This document shows, piece after piece, positions 44,016 to 52,083 of a stretch of DNA of 64,000 nucleotides. Positions within the stretch are counted from its first letter, which is position 1, and every line of letters begins with the position of its first letter. The DNA is taken from the NCBI RefSeq assembly GCF_963675635.1, contig NZ_OY776488.1, positions 3,430,001 through 3,494,000 of the forward strand. The letters are read 5' to 3'. The DNA comes from an uncultured Pseudodesulfovibrio sp. (lineage in GTDB: Bacteria; Desulfobacterota; Desulfovibrionia; Desulfovibrionales; Desulfovibrionaceae). The translations under genes and the position numbers were made by a program. The notes beneath the pieces were generated by a model that saw nothing but the letters and a program-made list of their open reading frames with translations, searched no databases and was not told the DNA's origin.

Positions 44016-45182
44016 ATGCGAAAAATTTATCTCGATAAGAACTTGCAATTTGTCTTCGGCGTCACGCTGATGGCGATACTCGGAGTTTCAAGTATCATTC
44101 CGGCTCTGCCGGATATTATCACCGGGTTGCAGTTCACTCCGGCCAAGATCGGACTGGTTATTTCGGTTTTCACGCTGCCCGGCGTCCTGTTCGCGCCATT
44201 GGTTGGTATCCTGGCTGACCGCGTGGGCCGCAAGGTTATCCTGATTCCCTCGCTGTTTGTCTTCGGCGGCTTCGGCTGTGCCTGTTTTTTTGCCCAGAAT
44301 ATTGAGCAACTGCTCACCCTACGGTTTCTTCAGGGTATGGGGGCCGCGCCACTTGGCGTTATTTACGGCACCATCATCGGTGATTTGTATCAGGGGAAAG
44401 AACGTGCGCAGGCCATGGGGTATAACGCATCCGTCCTGGCCATGGGCACGGCCGGTTTTCCTGCTCTCGGCGGAGTGCTGGCCTTGCTTGGATGGAATTA
44501 TCCTTTCCTGCTTCCTTTGTTGGCCATACCTCTTGGTATTGCCATTGCCCTGAGTATGGATGCCCCGGAACCTAAAAGCAGAGGCAGTCTCAAGGACTAT
44601 ATGGCTGATGCTCTGCGGCAAATGAAGACACGGCAGGTTTTGTCTCTGTTCGCTACTACTTTGTTGACGTTTACCATTCTATACGGTCCCATTGTGACGT
44701 ATCTGCCTCTGTTGCTCGATACGCGATATGGGGCTTCACCTGCTTCCATAGGTATGGTGTTCCTTATAGCCTCGGGTTTTAGCGGTATTGCTTCCTTCCA
44801 GCTCGGCAAGCTCGCGGAGCGTTTCGGACAGCGCGCACTGCTTGGGGCAGCCTCGGTTTTTTATGGGTTGTCCATGGTGCTCATGCCTCATGCTCCTGGT
44901 ATGTGGCATGTCATCCCGCCTGTGATCTGCTTCGGTCTGGCACAGGGGTTGAACATCCCCACCATCATGACCATGCTGACTACAATTGCCCCAATGGAAC
45001 AGCGAGGTGCGTTCATGGCGGCTAACGGTCTGCTTTTGCGGCTGGCGCAGACCATAGCTCCGATTTTCATGGGCCTGATCTATGCCGTGTTCGGTATGGA
45101 TGCAGTCTTTTACGGCGGGTTGGTGTGTGCGGGCGCAATCCTGATGCTGGCGATATTCGGTGTCAGGAATATCAAGGCCTGA
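44016..45182 (+). CDS. Major facilitator superfamily transporter
   Basis: A 388-residue protein with 12 predicted spans. The MFS loop 2-3 motif is GILADRVGRKVILIPSL (residues 65-81) and a second-half counterpart is GKLAERFGQRALLG. The proline/glycine content of helix 5 (GTAGFPALGGVLALLGW) is like drug/H+ antiporters of the DHA1 type. It starts 9 nt after proB, so a shared transcript is likely. Substrate unknown. Confidence 0.85.
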   Translation: MRKIYLDKNLQFVFGVTLMAILGVSSIIPALPDIITGLQFTPAKIGLVISVFTLPGVLFAPLVGILADRVGRKVILIPSLFVFGGFGCACFFAQNIEQLLTLRFLQGMGAAPLGVIYGTIIGDLYQGKERAQAMGYNASVLAMGTAGFPALGGVLALLGWNYPFLLPLLAIPLGIAIALSMDAPEPKSRGSLKDYMADALRQMKTRQVLSLFATTLLTFTILYGPIVTYLPLLLDTRYGASPASIGMVFLIASGFSGIASFQLGKLAERFGQRALLGAASVFYGLSMVLMPHAPGMWHVIPPVICFGLAQGLNIPTIMTMLTTIAPMEQRGAFMAANGLLLRLAQTIAPIFMGLIYAVFGMDAVFYGGLVCAGAILMLAIFGVRNIKA

Positions 45183-45228
45183 CGGCTTGGTCCCTAATTC
45201 TTTCTCTCCAGGCGTCGATAAGAAAAGT

Positions 45229-45375
45229 ATGAAAGGATTACGATCACGGCTGCAACATGCCCTCAACCCCCTGCATGTCTATTGCAGATTGCGCACACTG
45301 GGTGTGACACATGGTGCCGCATCACGGATGACGCTTTGCTATGAGCGTGCATTGTATCGCCTGGTTCTCGCCTAG
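45229..45375 (+). CDS. Small conserved-looking protein, 48 aa
   Basis: A 48-codon frame, MKGLRSRLQHALNPLHVYC followed by RLRTLGVTHGAASRM and a C-terminal YERALYRLVLA. It is basic and helical. It resembles short Desulfovibrio proteins with an NPLHVYCRLR motif, as recalled, but this is not verified. The ribosome site is weak (AAGAAAAG). It lies in the 296-nt space between the MFS and TiaS-like genes, which is otherwise empty. Confidence 0.45.
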   Translation: MKGLRSRLQHALNPLHVYCRLRTLGVTHGAASRMTLCYERALYRLVLA

Positions 45376-45478
45376 GACGATATGTCTTTCAGTGCCATTC
45401 CCGATGCAGGAGAACACTGCTTGCCTCCCCTCATGAGTTGTGGAATTGTGCCGACAACGGCATGAATGGAGGCTTATT

Positions 45479-46249
45479 GTGCGGATATATCTTGGCTTTG
45501 ATGATACGGATGATCTTGATGCGCCCATGGGAACCGGGCGTTTGGTTCGGGAATTTGGCTATAAACTTCCCGATGGGTTTATTTTGCAGGGTATTGTCCG
45601 GCATCAACTCCCCCGTCTCGACACTATCCCGTTCACATCGAATAACAGTTCTGCATGTGCCATTATCGACATGACTGATGATGGGGCTCTCGATACGTTG
45701 CGCCGTCTGGCAATAGAGCATCTTGAAATTCATTGTGCACCCGGTAGTGATCCTGGCCTGTGTCTTGCCTGTGAATCGGATGTCACTCAGGACGTAGTTT
45801 CGTACGGCCAGTTGGTCACGAGTCGCAGGGTCACCCAGAAAGACGCCATGCGGACGGCAGGGGGTATAGATCTCTATGGACTGGGCGGAACCAATGACGG
45901 TATTATCGGTGCGCTGGCCGCTGTGGGGTTGACCAAGTACGGCTGGTGCGGTCGATTTATCGAATACGGGACACTTCGTGATCTTCCGGCGAATTTACAC
46001 GTTCGAGAGCTGACAGATGCCGGTATAACCGTTGTGTCCGTTGACCGAGATCCGCTGGTCCCGCAACCGGATGACATGGTGGTCGATGCCAACTGGATTC
46101 GCCCTTCACTGTGGGCAGGGCAGCCCATGCTCCAATTGCGAAGAGTTCAACACGGCGTCTGGGAAACTGCTCATGGCAAGCGCAAGAAAAAACATGCGCC
46201 CGGCATGGGTAAAGGCAAAGCTGCTACTTTTGCCGGTACCGCGCAATAA
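45479..46249 (+). CDS. TiaS-like protein (N-terminal domain of tRNA-Ile2 agmatinylcytidine synthetase type)
   Basis: A 256-residue protein. The GTG start at 45479 gives VRIYLGFDDTDDLDAPMGTGR, with GGAGG six bases before it. The FDDTDD...GTG motif and the following VRHQLPRLDTIPFTSNNSSACAI block are typical of the TiaS N-terminal kinase-like region, known mainly from archaea, which use it to modify tRNA-Ile2. Two cysteines (LCLACESD) sit mid-protein. The C-terminus is basic (HGKRKKKHAPG). The RNA-binding C-terminal domains of archaeal TiaS are absent, so another nucleotide-dependent reaction is possible. Confidence 0.65.
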   Translation: MRIYLGFDDTDDLDAPMGTGRLVREFGYKLPDGFILQGIVRHQLPRLDTIPFTSNNSSACAIIDMTDDGALDTLRRLAIEHLEIHCAPGSDPGLCLACESDVTQDVVSYGQLVTSRRVTQKDAMRTAGGIDLYGLGGTNDGIIGALAAVGLTKYGWCGRFIEYGTLRDLPANLHVRELTDAGITVVSVDRDPLVPQPDDMVVDANWIRPSLWAGQPMLQLRRVQHGVWETAHGKRKKKHAPGMGKGKAATFAGTAQ

Positions 46250-46568
46250 AACTGTCGAGACGATCCCGTTGTTTTTCCATATGATGAATCCATGCGTCCA
46301 GAATTTCCAATCCTTCTGGCGTGATGGCATAGACACGCTTGGCCGGTCCGTCTCCTTCCGCATTCCATTTCGAGGTGACGAGACCCTCCTCATCCATTTG
46401 ACGCAGATGGCGGTAGATCATGCCCGGAGGGGCATCGCCGCGTAGAAAACCATACTCGCCAATAGACTGGATTAATTGGTATCCGTAAGACTGGCCGCTG
46501 CTCAAAGCCATGAGCAGGGATGGCTGAACATATCTTTGCGGTTTGGAACCGCCAACTTTTTTCGACAT
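46224..46568 (-). CDS. PadR-family transcriptional regulator
   Basis: A 114-residue winged-helix protein: LLMALSSGQSYGYQLIQSIGEYGFLRGDAPPGMIYRHLRQMDEEGLVTSKW with the wing AKRVYAITPEGLEIL. The C-terminal helix is short. Its 3' end overlaps the convergent TiaS-like gene by 26 nt. It is divergent from the 69-aa gene at 46661, whose promoter holds an AT-rich palindrome. Confidence 0.9.
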   Translation of the reverse strand: MSKKVGGSKPQRYVQPSLLMALSSGQSYGYQLIQSIGEYGFLRGDAPPGMIYRHLRQMDEEGLVTSKWNAEGDGPAKRVYAITPEGLEILDAWIHHMEKQRDRLDSFIARYRQK

Positions 46569-46584
46569 TTTTGCAAAGTCCTTC

Positions 46585-46614
46585 TTGACTCTATGTGCTT
46601 CAAGGATATATATC
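46585..46614 (+). promoter_or_regulatory. Promoter of the 69-aa gene with overlapping palindrome
   Basis: TTGACT (46585-46590), an 18-nt spacer and TATATC (46609-46614). The palindrome GATATATATC (46605-46614) overlaps the -10 and is a candidate PadR operator, located between the divergent padR and small-protein genes. Confidence 0.55.
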
Positions 46615-46660
46615 TACTATAGACAATAATCCACAAAGTCACAATGCAAAGGAGAATGCC

Positions 46661-46870
46661 ATGAAGATATTCGTCAGAGAGCGTCGTAAGTCAGACAAGG
46701 GTGACAAGAAACCGCGTTTCCGTGTTGTCGGAGTCCAAGGCGGTGACCTGAAAATTTATGCCAAGCGTATTCGCAAGGTGGAACTCGCGACCATAGCAGA
46801 GCAGACCGGCGCGGAAGTCGTGTACCTGCCCCGTGACGGAGAGGGAGAGGGCGGCGGCAAGTCCGAATAG
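46661..46870 (+). CDS. Small basic protein, 69 aa
   Basis: The start is at MKIFVRERRKSDKGDKKPRF, after AAAGGAG. The product is a short beta-rich basic domain (FRVVGVQGGDLKIYAKRIRKVELATIAEQTGAEVVYLPRD) with a Gly/Glu tail. No family is recognised. It has a promoter, a ribosome site and a strong terminator of its own, so it is likely expressed. It is probably regulated by the divergent PadR. Confidence 0.7.
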   Translation: MKIFVRERRKSDKGDKKPRFRVVGVQGGDLKIYAKRIRKVELATIAEQTGAEVVYLPRDGEGEGGGKSE

Positions 46871-46890
46871 CCTGTGAAACATGTATAAAA

Positions 46891-46927
46891 AGAGGCCGGA
46901 AGCTGTATGCTTCCGGCCTCTTTTTTT
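46891..46927. terminator. Bidirectional terminator between the 69-aa gene and the Mo-storage-like gene
   Basis: A perfect 12-bp stem AGAGGCCGGAAG/CTTCCGGCCTCT with a 7-nt loop, followed by Ts on the plus strand and preceded by AAAA. Confidence 0.9.
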
Positions 46928-46943
46928 GGAATTTGGTTTACAG

Positions 46944-47792
46944 CTAATCCTTGTAGATGATCGTGCCGACATGCTCGCCGTCAAGCGCTGCATGGAGGTG
47001 TTCCGGGTGGCGCAGCACGTCGATGATCTGGAAAGACTTCAACGTCTTGGCGTTTTTGAGGAAGGTCAGGACAGGGCGCTCCACGATAAGGTCTTCGAGA
47101 TCCATTTCGATGAGTTCATCCACATGGATTTTATCAAAGAACTTCAGGGTGTCCCGATTGCCCTTTTTCGGGTCGTTCTCGTACATACCCTTTTCGTCCT
47201 TCAAATAAATGAGGGATTTGGCGCCGATGTTTTCGGCCAGCAGGCAGGCACCCGAGTCAGTGCGGTGAGGCGGGATCGACCCGATCTCTGCCGGGTGTTC
47301 AAAGAATCCATAGGGCGGAATGCCCGTGGTGATAGGGATATATCCTTGCTGGCAGTACATGTGGAGCTGTTCCAGGTGTGCGCCGTGACCAATCATGGCG
47401 CCGCCGTGTTTGGCCAGGAGGACCGAAAGCATTTCCGCATTCTGGGCCGAAACCTTGTCGCCGAGTTTGGACAGAACGCCGGTGGGCATGCCTAGATCTA
47501 TGCCGATATTGTAGACATGGCGGGCGCGTGTTCCGCCGCCGCACATGAGCAGAATTTTGTGTTTTTCCTTGGCTTTGACCAATTCATCGAGGATGGGGAA
47601 CAGGGCTTTAGCCCCACGGTCCATGATGGACTGACCACCGATCTTGAGCACATTCACATCCGGTTGCATACGGAAATATTCATCGGCTTCAGTGCTTCTG
47701 AGCAATGCTTTGCCGACCAGTGATTCGCCCAGAAGGGGGGTATCTATGTGGAGTCTGCCCTTATCGCCTTTTTCTTTGATGAGTTTACCCAT
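46944..47792 (-). CDS. Molybdenum-storage-protein-like amino-acid-kinase-fold protein
   Basis: A 282-residue protein. The start is at MGKLIKEKGDKG, after GGAGG. It has the kinase fold shared with UMP kinase and MosA/MosB: VLKIGGQSIMDRG near 55, LLMCGGGTRARHVYNIGIDLGMPTG, GHGAHLEQLHMYCQQGYIPITTG and the nucleotide region SLIYLKDEKGMYENDP. The long insertions and PHRTDSGACLLAENIGA match molybdenum-storage subunits better than PyrH. The nearby MoeA and MOT1 genes support a Mo/W function. Only one subunit is present, whereas Azotobacter has two. Confidence 0.75.
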   Translation of the reverse strand: MGKLIKEKGDKGRLHIDTPLLGESLVGKALLRSTEADEYFRMQPDVNVLKIGGQSIMDRGAKALFPILDELVKAKEKHKILLMCGGGTRARHVYNIGIDLGMPTGVLSKLGDKVSAQNAEMLSVLLAKHGGAMIGHGAHLEQLHMYCQQGYIPITTGIPPYGFFEHPAEIGSIPPHRTDSGACLLAENIGAKSLIYLKDEKGMYENDPKKGNRDTLKFFDKIHVDELIEMDLEDLIVERPVLTFLKNAKTLKSFQIIDVLRHPEHLHAALDGEHVGTIIYKD

Positions 47793-48018
47793 GCGGTTCC
47801 TCCAGAGTCGTTGTTTACAGTGTAGAGCAGATACTACCTGTACGGCTGAAAAACACAAGAAAAGGATATATGGTCATTGAGTTGTACAACCGTCTGACGG
47901 GAGCTCGCGGACGTCAAAAGATCACATGGCAACTGACCCGCCTGCATGAACGACGAAATCCGCCAAAAGGCGGATTCGAAGACTCCTTACATGTGGGAGT
48001 GACAAAAGATGATGAAAT

Positions 48019-49044
48019 CTATTCGCTGAGCTCGGCGAGCTGTTTCCACATTCTGTCGAGCAGTTCGTCGATGCCATCCCCTCTCAGGGCGGAGATGAAG
48101 AATACTTCTTCGCCGGAGGCATCGATCTTGGCCTTGATATCGGCCAGCTCTTCATCGGTGAGCGTGTCGATCTTGTTGATAACCTTGATCTGCGGCTTGT
48201 TGCTCAGTTCGGCGTTGTATTCATTCAATTCCTGATTCAACATGTCGTATCCGTCGATGGGGTTGTCCCGATTGATATCTTCGGCCGCAAGAATATGTAC
48301 GAGAAAGCGGTTGCGTTCCACATGTTTGAGGAAGGTTATGCCGAGGCCGCGGCCTTCGGAAGCGCCTTCGATAAGACCGGGGATGTCGGCTATGACCATG
48401 CGGTTGAAGTCTTCGTCCTCAATGACCCCGAGGTTGGGGACCAATGTGGTGAACGGATACGCCGCAATTTTTGGACGAGCTGCGGAAATTTTGGAGATGA
48501 ACGTTGATTTACCTGCACTGGGAAGGCCAAGCAGACCGACGTCAGCCAGGATTTTCAGTTCCAGACGAATCTTCTTTTCCTCACCGGGAAAGCCTGGTTC
48601 GGCATAGCGGGGAGTTCGGTTCGTGGATGACTTGAAGTGCAGATTCCCTCTGCCGCCATTGCCTCCTTTGCAGATGATGATTTCTGTACCATCTTCTACC
48701 AGATCGGCTATAAGCTTTTCTTCAACGGTTCCATCTTCATTCTCGATGATCTCATAGATGAGTGTGCCAACGGGCAGATCGACGATCAGATCGTCGGCAG
48801 CCTTGCCATACCTGTCACGTCCCATGCCCTGTTCCCCGTTTTTGGCGGCATACATGCGCTTCAAACGGAAGTCGTACAGACTCATGAGTCGGGAAGATCC
48901 ACGAAAAATAAGGTCTCCGCCCTTGCCGCCGTCTCCGCCATCAGGACCGCCTTTGGGTAGATTGGCTTCTCGTCGCAAACTGGCACAGCCGTTGCCGCCC
49001 TTGCCGGACATTACCTTGATGGTTGCTTCATCTACAAATCGCAT
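48019..49044 (-). CDS. obgE: GTPase ObgE/CgtA
   Basis: A 341-residue ribosome-associated GTPase. The glycine-rich Obg domain occupies 1-158 (GGNGCASLRREANLPKGGPDGGDGGKGGDLIFRG). The G domain has GLPSAGKSTFISKI (G1), ADIPGLIEGASEGRGLG (G3) and INKIDTLTDEE (G4). It lacks the variable C-terminal OCT domain. It is in the usual rplU-rpmA-obgE order, separated from rpmA by a terminator-like hairpin. Confidence 0.96.
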   Translation of the reverse strand: MRFVDEATIKVMSGKGGNGCASLRREANLPKGGPDGGDGGKGGDLIFRGSSRLMSLYDFRLKRMYAAKNGEQGMGRDRYGKAADDLIVDLPVGTLIYEIIENEDGTVEEKLIADLVEDGTEIIICKGGNGGRGNLHFKSSTNRTPRYAEPGFPGEEKKIRLELKILADVGLLGLPSAGKSTFISKISAARPKIAAYPFTTLVPNLGVIEDEDFNRMVIADIPGLIEGASEGRGLGITFLKHVERNRFLVHILAAEDINRDNPIDGYDMLNQELNEYNAELSNKPQIKVINKIDTLTDEELADIKAKIDASGEEVFFISALRGDGIDELLDRMWKQLAELSE

Positions 49045-49090
49045 GGAACATTACCTCTGCCGCATGTGGACGGCGGGAAAACAGCAAAAC

Positions 49091-49122
49091 GGGCAGGGAG
49101 CGTTCTGCAACGCTCCCTGCCC
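49091..49122 (-). terminator. Hairpin terminator between rpmA and obgE
   Basis: A perfect 14-bp stem GGGCAGGGAGCGTT/AACGCTCCCTGCCC with a 4-nt loop, followed on the minus strand by GTTTTGCTGTTTT. It probably reduces transcription into obgE. Confidence 0.85.
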
Positions 49123-49145
49123 GAGAAATGCATTTTAAACGAGAA

Positions 49146-49415
49146 CTAGGCCTCGGAGGGCAGTACATGCACGCGGGTCTTGACGACCTTCTTGCGTGTG
49201 TACTTCTCGAACTGGACGAAACCGTCGACCAGAGCGAACAGGGTGTAATCCCTGCCCATGCCGACACCGTCGCCAGGGTGAAATTTCGTGCCGAGCTGAC
49301 GAACGAGAATGTTGCCAGCCAGAACTTCCTGACCACCGAAACGCTTCACGCCACGTCTTTGTCCGGCGCTGTCGCGACCGTTTCTGGAACTACCACCAGC
49401 TTTTTTATGAGCCAT
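49146..49415 (-). CDS. rpmA: 50S ribosomal protein L27
   Basis: An 89-residue protein, [20 protein letters not shown] at the N-terminus. This is the bacterial L27 start with no cleaved extension. [31 protein letters not shown] is typical. Downstream of rplU by 20 nt. Confidence 0.98.
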   Translation of the reverse strand: MAHKKAGGSSRNGRDSAGQRRGVKRFGGQEVLAGNILVRQLGTKFHPGDGVGMGRDYTLFALVDGFVQFEKYTRKKVVKTRVHVLPSEA

Positions 49416-49435
49416 TGTATCCTCCCCTCAACACT

Positions 49436-49747
49436 TTATGCGTTGATGGATTTGACTTTCAGTTGAGTGTAATCCTGACGATGTCCCTGAGTCTTGCGAG
49501 CGTCCTTTTTGGACAGCTTGTGAAAGACTACGACTTTCTCGCCGCGGATGTGGCCCAAGACTTCGCACTCGACTGTAGCACCCTGAACATAGGGTTCGCC
49601 AATCTTAGTGTCGCCGTCCTTGTCAAACAGGAGAACGGAATCGATGCTCAGGCTATTGCCCGCATCGGCCTTGAGTAAATCTACATTGAATTCAAGACCT
49701 TCTTCAACGCGGTATTGTTTTCCGCCGGTCTCGATGATAGCAAACAT
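49436..49747 (-). CDS. rplU: 50S ribosomal protein L21
   Basis: A 103-residue protein. The start is at MFAIIETGGKQYRV, after GGAGG. Contains VLGHIRGEKVVVFHKLSKKDARKTQGHRQDYTQLKV, diagnostic of L21. First gene of the rplU-rpmA unit. Confidence 0.98.
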   Translation of the reverse strand: MFAIIETGGKQYRVEEGLEFNVDLLKADAGNSLSIDSVLLFDKDGDTKIGEPYVQGATVECEVLGHIRGEKVVVFHKLSKKDARKTQGHRQDYTQLKVKSINA

Positions 49748-49777
49748 AATAAAAACCTCCAATTCGTAAGAGGAGGC

Positions 49778-49807
49778 AACCTATCCGCAACCCCCTGTGG
49801 AAGTCAA
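49778..49807 (-). promoter_or_regulatory. Promoter of rplU-rpmA
   Basis: On the minus strand TTGACT (49807-49802), an 18-nt spacer and TAGGTT (49783-49778), followed by a leader of about 25 nt to the ribosome site. Confidence 0.5.
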
Positions 49808-49880
49808 GCCCTCATATGCTTTTTTTGCGCTTTTTTTTGGAATTTCGACCTGCGGAGCCAATTCATACTAGATAGGGACG

Positions 49881-50618
49881 TCAAGATGATTCCTGCTGAG
49901 TTCGCGCCAAAACCAGAATATCCACGCCTAAGGCTCCGGCTTGTTTAACTGTTCTGGCGCATTCTCTCAGCGTTGCACCTGTGGTGTAGACATCGTCGAC
50001 GAGCAACACGGTTTTTTCTGCCATGCACTTTGCCCTTGCAGCGAATGCATTTCTGATATTCTCCATCCGTTCCTTGTGGCCGAACCGCGTCTGGGGTGGC
50101 GTATTGCGGATGCGAGTCAGCCCGTCTTTCAAAACCGGAAGTTCAAATGTCTTGCCAATGATTTTCGAAATCTCCAGACTTTGGTTGAACCCTCGCCAAA
50201 GCAGTCTGCGAGTGTGCAGTGGGACCGGAACAATAATATCCGGCATGCGAGTGTGTTGCGCTTGAAAAGTGGTGCATGCAAGCGTTGAAAGGAAATGGCT
50301 CCGGCCAAAATTGTTGTTGAATTTGTACGAAATGATGAGTTCTCGCAACACGTCGGCATGCTGTCCGTGGAAGTACAGGGCATCCCATGGCGGTGGGTTG
50401 AGGCGGCACTCGGGGCATTGGCTTGGTGGGGAATCCGTACGTCCTGACATGAGGCCGCAGGTGGGGCAATAACCCCCAGTACGGAGAGGTATTGCCGCTG
50501 TGCAGGACTCGCACATGTGTCCGCTGCTGCCCATGACCACGCCACAGACCGGACAGCGTTTCGCCGTTAATCCAATCTTGTGTGCCAGCGAATGGAGCAG
50601 GCCGGGTGTGTCTGTCAT
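49881..50618 (-). CDS. comF: ComF-family phosphoribosyltransferase-like protein
   Basis: A 245-residue protein. The start is the ATG at 50618, which overlaps the upstream stop as ATGA; an alternative ATG lies 15 nt earlier. Zinc-type cysteine pairs are CPVCG, CESC, CPTCG and CPEC (residues 20-70). The phosphoribosyl-pyrophosphate loop is VLLVDDVYTTGATLRECA near 205. In naturally competent bacteria ComF assists DNA uptake. Elsewhere its role is unclear. It is the last gene of a five-gene overlapping operon. Confidence 0.88.
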   Translation of the reverse strand: MTDTPGLLHSLAHKIGLTAKRCPVCGVVMGSSGHMCESCTAAIPLRTGGYCPTCGLMSGRTDSPPSQCPECRLNPPPWDALYFHGQHADVLRELIISYKFNNNFGRSHFLSTLACTTFQAQHTRMPDIIVPVPLHTRRLLWRGFNQSLEISKIIGKTFELPVLKDGLTRIRNTPPQTRFGHKERMENIRNAFAARAKCMAEKTVLLVDDVYTTGATLRECARTVKQAGALGVDILVLARTQQESS

Positions 50619-51220
50619 TGAGCTGCGATCCATGCGGTGCGTCCGAGTTCTACAATCTGCTTTTCGAAATCCGCATGCTGTTCCAAGTCATTCCTTTCGT
50701 CCAGGCCCCGGAAAACCGTCGGGGTGTTCAGGGTGAAATTGAAGCTGTTCAGGAAATACTTGAGAGTGACTTTCGCTCCATCAAAGAGTGTGTCGCCGGT
50801 AGGCCGTCCCGCATGCAGCACAGCGTGTGCCGTCCGTTTCGGAAGGCCTGCCATCCATGGTTCACCCAGTTGTTTCGCCGCCCAGAATTGCTGACTCCGG
50901 TCAATCCACGTCTTGAACAGGGACGGAAGATGATAAAAATAAATGGGCGAGGCAAAGAATGCGGTCCTGGCCGTGAGCAGCGGCTCGAACATGTCGTACG
51001 CTTCATCCTGCTGGCCGAGTACGCATCGTGCTCTGCCTTCCTTGAATTCGGCTTCTTCGCAGTAACCGCAAGCCAGACAGGCCATGACTGAGTGATTGCG
51101 AATATAGATGATTTTGGCATTTCCACCGGCTTCGCTCACTCCCTGCGCCAGCAGGGTGGCAGTTCTGTCCGAGTTGCCGCCGCGTCGGTGGCTGCATGCA
51201 TAGATCACGCTTTCGTTCAT
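50615..51220 (-). CDS. NADPH-dependent FMN reductase-like flavodoxin-fold protein
   Basis: A 201-residue flavoprotein. The N-terminal FMN phosphate loop is ACSHRRGGNSDRTATLLAQG (a variant of SxRxxGNS/T). A cysteine set, CLACGYCEE, lies near residue 50, as in iron-sulfur flavoprotein relatives but with fewer cysteines. ASPIYFYHLPSLFKTWIDR is the flavin-stacking block. It overlaps both neighbours by ATGA. It probably moves electrons between NAD(P)H and FMN for a partner in the operon. Confidence 0.85.
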   Translation of the reverse strand: MNESVIYACSHRRGGNSDRTATLLAQGVSEAGGNAKIIYIRNHSVMACLACGYCEEAEFKEGRARCVLGQQDEAYDMFEPLLTARTAFFASPIYFYHLPSLFKTWIDRSQQFWAAKQLGEPWMAGLPKRTAHAVLHAGRPTGDTLFDGAKVTLKYFLNSFNFTLNTPTVFRGLDERNDLEQHADFEKQIVELGRTAWIAAQ

Positions 51221-51462
51221 GCGTCCTCTTTATCGAAAAGGGGTTTTTTGCGGGTCATCCGTGCCACTACATGATCTTCATGTTCTTCGAAGGTGAAGTT
51301 CCAGTCCGGGAAGATGTGTTCCTCATGGCGCACTTGAGCCGCTCCTTTGAGAGAAACCCAGGCTTCGATGGCATCAGCTTTGGCGAAACGGAGATACCAA
51401 CCTATCTCCAGTCCCACACCTCAACACTTGTCGCGGATATCCACGAGAATCGGTTGGCTCAT
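51217..51462 (-). CDS. Small selenoprotein, possibly TusA/SirA-fold, Sec at an in-frame UGA
   Basis: An 81-residue product beginning MSQPILVDIRDKC, with UGA at 51421-51423 read as Sec (residue 14), then GVGLEIGWYLRFAKADA to the end MTRKKPLFDKEDA. The ATG directly follows the stop of the upstream hydrolase (TAAATG) and GGAG precedes it. The frame is open on both sides of UGA, and a SECIS hairpin lies at the right distance. VDIRDKC-U-GVGLE aligns roughly with the TusA pattern LDxRGLxCPxP, placing Sec at the active cysteine, with a vicinal cysteine before it. The fold is inferred from about 80 residues without a search. A conventional reading would give only a 66-aa fragment from GTG 51417. Confidence 0.82.
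51390..51423 (-). promoter_or_regulatory. Sec UGA codon and bacterial SECIS element
   Basis: On the minus strand the UGA (51423-51421) is followed by 11 nt, then a perfect 7-bp stem GGAGAUA/UAUCUCC (51409-51403 with 51396-51390) closing loop GGUUGG. The loop starts 18 nt after the UGA. One further U-G pair extends the stem. Confidence 0.88.
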
Positions 51463-52083
51463 TTAGAACTCCGAGAAGAACGGGTTGTGGTTTTTTTCAT
51501 CCGAAACAGTGGTCTCCGGACCGTGACCTGACAATAACCTTGTTGCGGGCGGCAGGGTGAATATGTGCTCGGTCACCGAACGTTTGAGTACCTCCAGGTC
51601 GCCGCCGGGAAAGTCTGTGCGCCCGATGGACCTGTAGAAAATTAGATCGCCGACAAAGGCGGCTTCGGCTTCAGGAAAGTAGAAAGTCAAGCTGCCTCTG
51701 GAGTGCCCCGGCGTATGGAAAATGGTGCAGTCAAAACCGGCAAACCGTGTTTCTCCCGCCTCAACATCCTGCCATTCATAGGTGTCCAGAGGCGGCAGGC
51801 CCATGTCTCCTCCTTTGCCAAGCCAGGAGTCCAGCAGGTCGGCGTCTTTTTCACAGCACAAGATCGGTGCGCCGGTGACCTCTGACAATTCCCTGTTGCC
51901 TGCGGTGTGATCAAAGTGCAGGTGAGTGTTCAGGATGTGAGTTACCTTAAGGTTATTAGCCTTGAGATACTGTACGATTTCAGCTGGATTTCCGCCGGGA
52001 TCAATCACCACGGCTTCCTTGTCACCTGCCAGGACGTAGCAGTTTGTTTGGAGCGGGCCGAGATTAAATACTTCAATAACCAT
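51463..52083 (-). CDS. Metallo-beta-lactamase-fold hydrolase (glyoxalase II / YcbL-like)
   Basis: A 206-residue enzyme with intact metal ligands: THLHFDHTAGN (HxHxDH, residue about 54), HTPGHSRGS, FVGDLIFYRSIGRTDFPGG and LLSGHGPETT. The HxHxDH plus GDLIF pattern is shared by glyoxalase II and persulfide dioxygenase (ETHE1) relatives. Its ATG overlaps the nitroreductase stop (TAATG) and its stop abuts the selenoprotein start. It would hydrolyse a thioester or act on a thiol derivative. The Sec neighbour makes sulfur chemistry attractive as inference. Confidence 0.88.
   Translation of the reverse strand: MVIEVFNLGPLQTNCYVLAGDKEAVVIDPGGNPAEIVQYLKANNLKVTHILNTHLHFDHTAGNRELSEVTGAPILCCEKDADLLDSWLGKGGDMGLPPLDTYEWQDVEAGETRFAGFDCTIFHTPGHSRGSLTFYFPEAEAAFVGDLIFYRSIGRTDFPGGDLEVLKRSVTEHIFTLPPATRLLSGHGPETTVSDEKNHNPFFSEF

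Noticed and set aside
47956..47976. AATCCGCC-AAAA-GGCGGATT hairpin as the obgE terminator
   Set aside because: No U-run follows on the minus strand; too weak to call.
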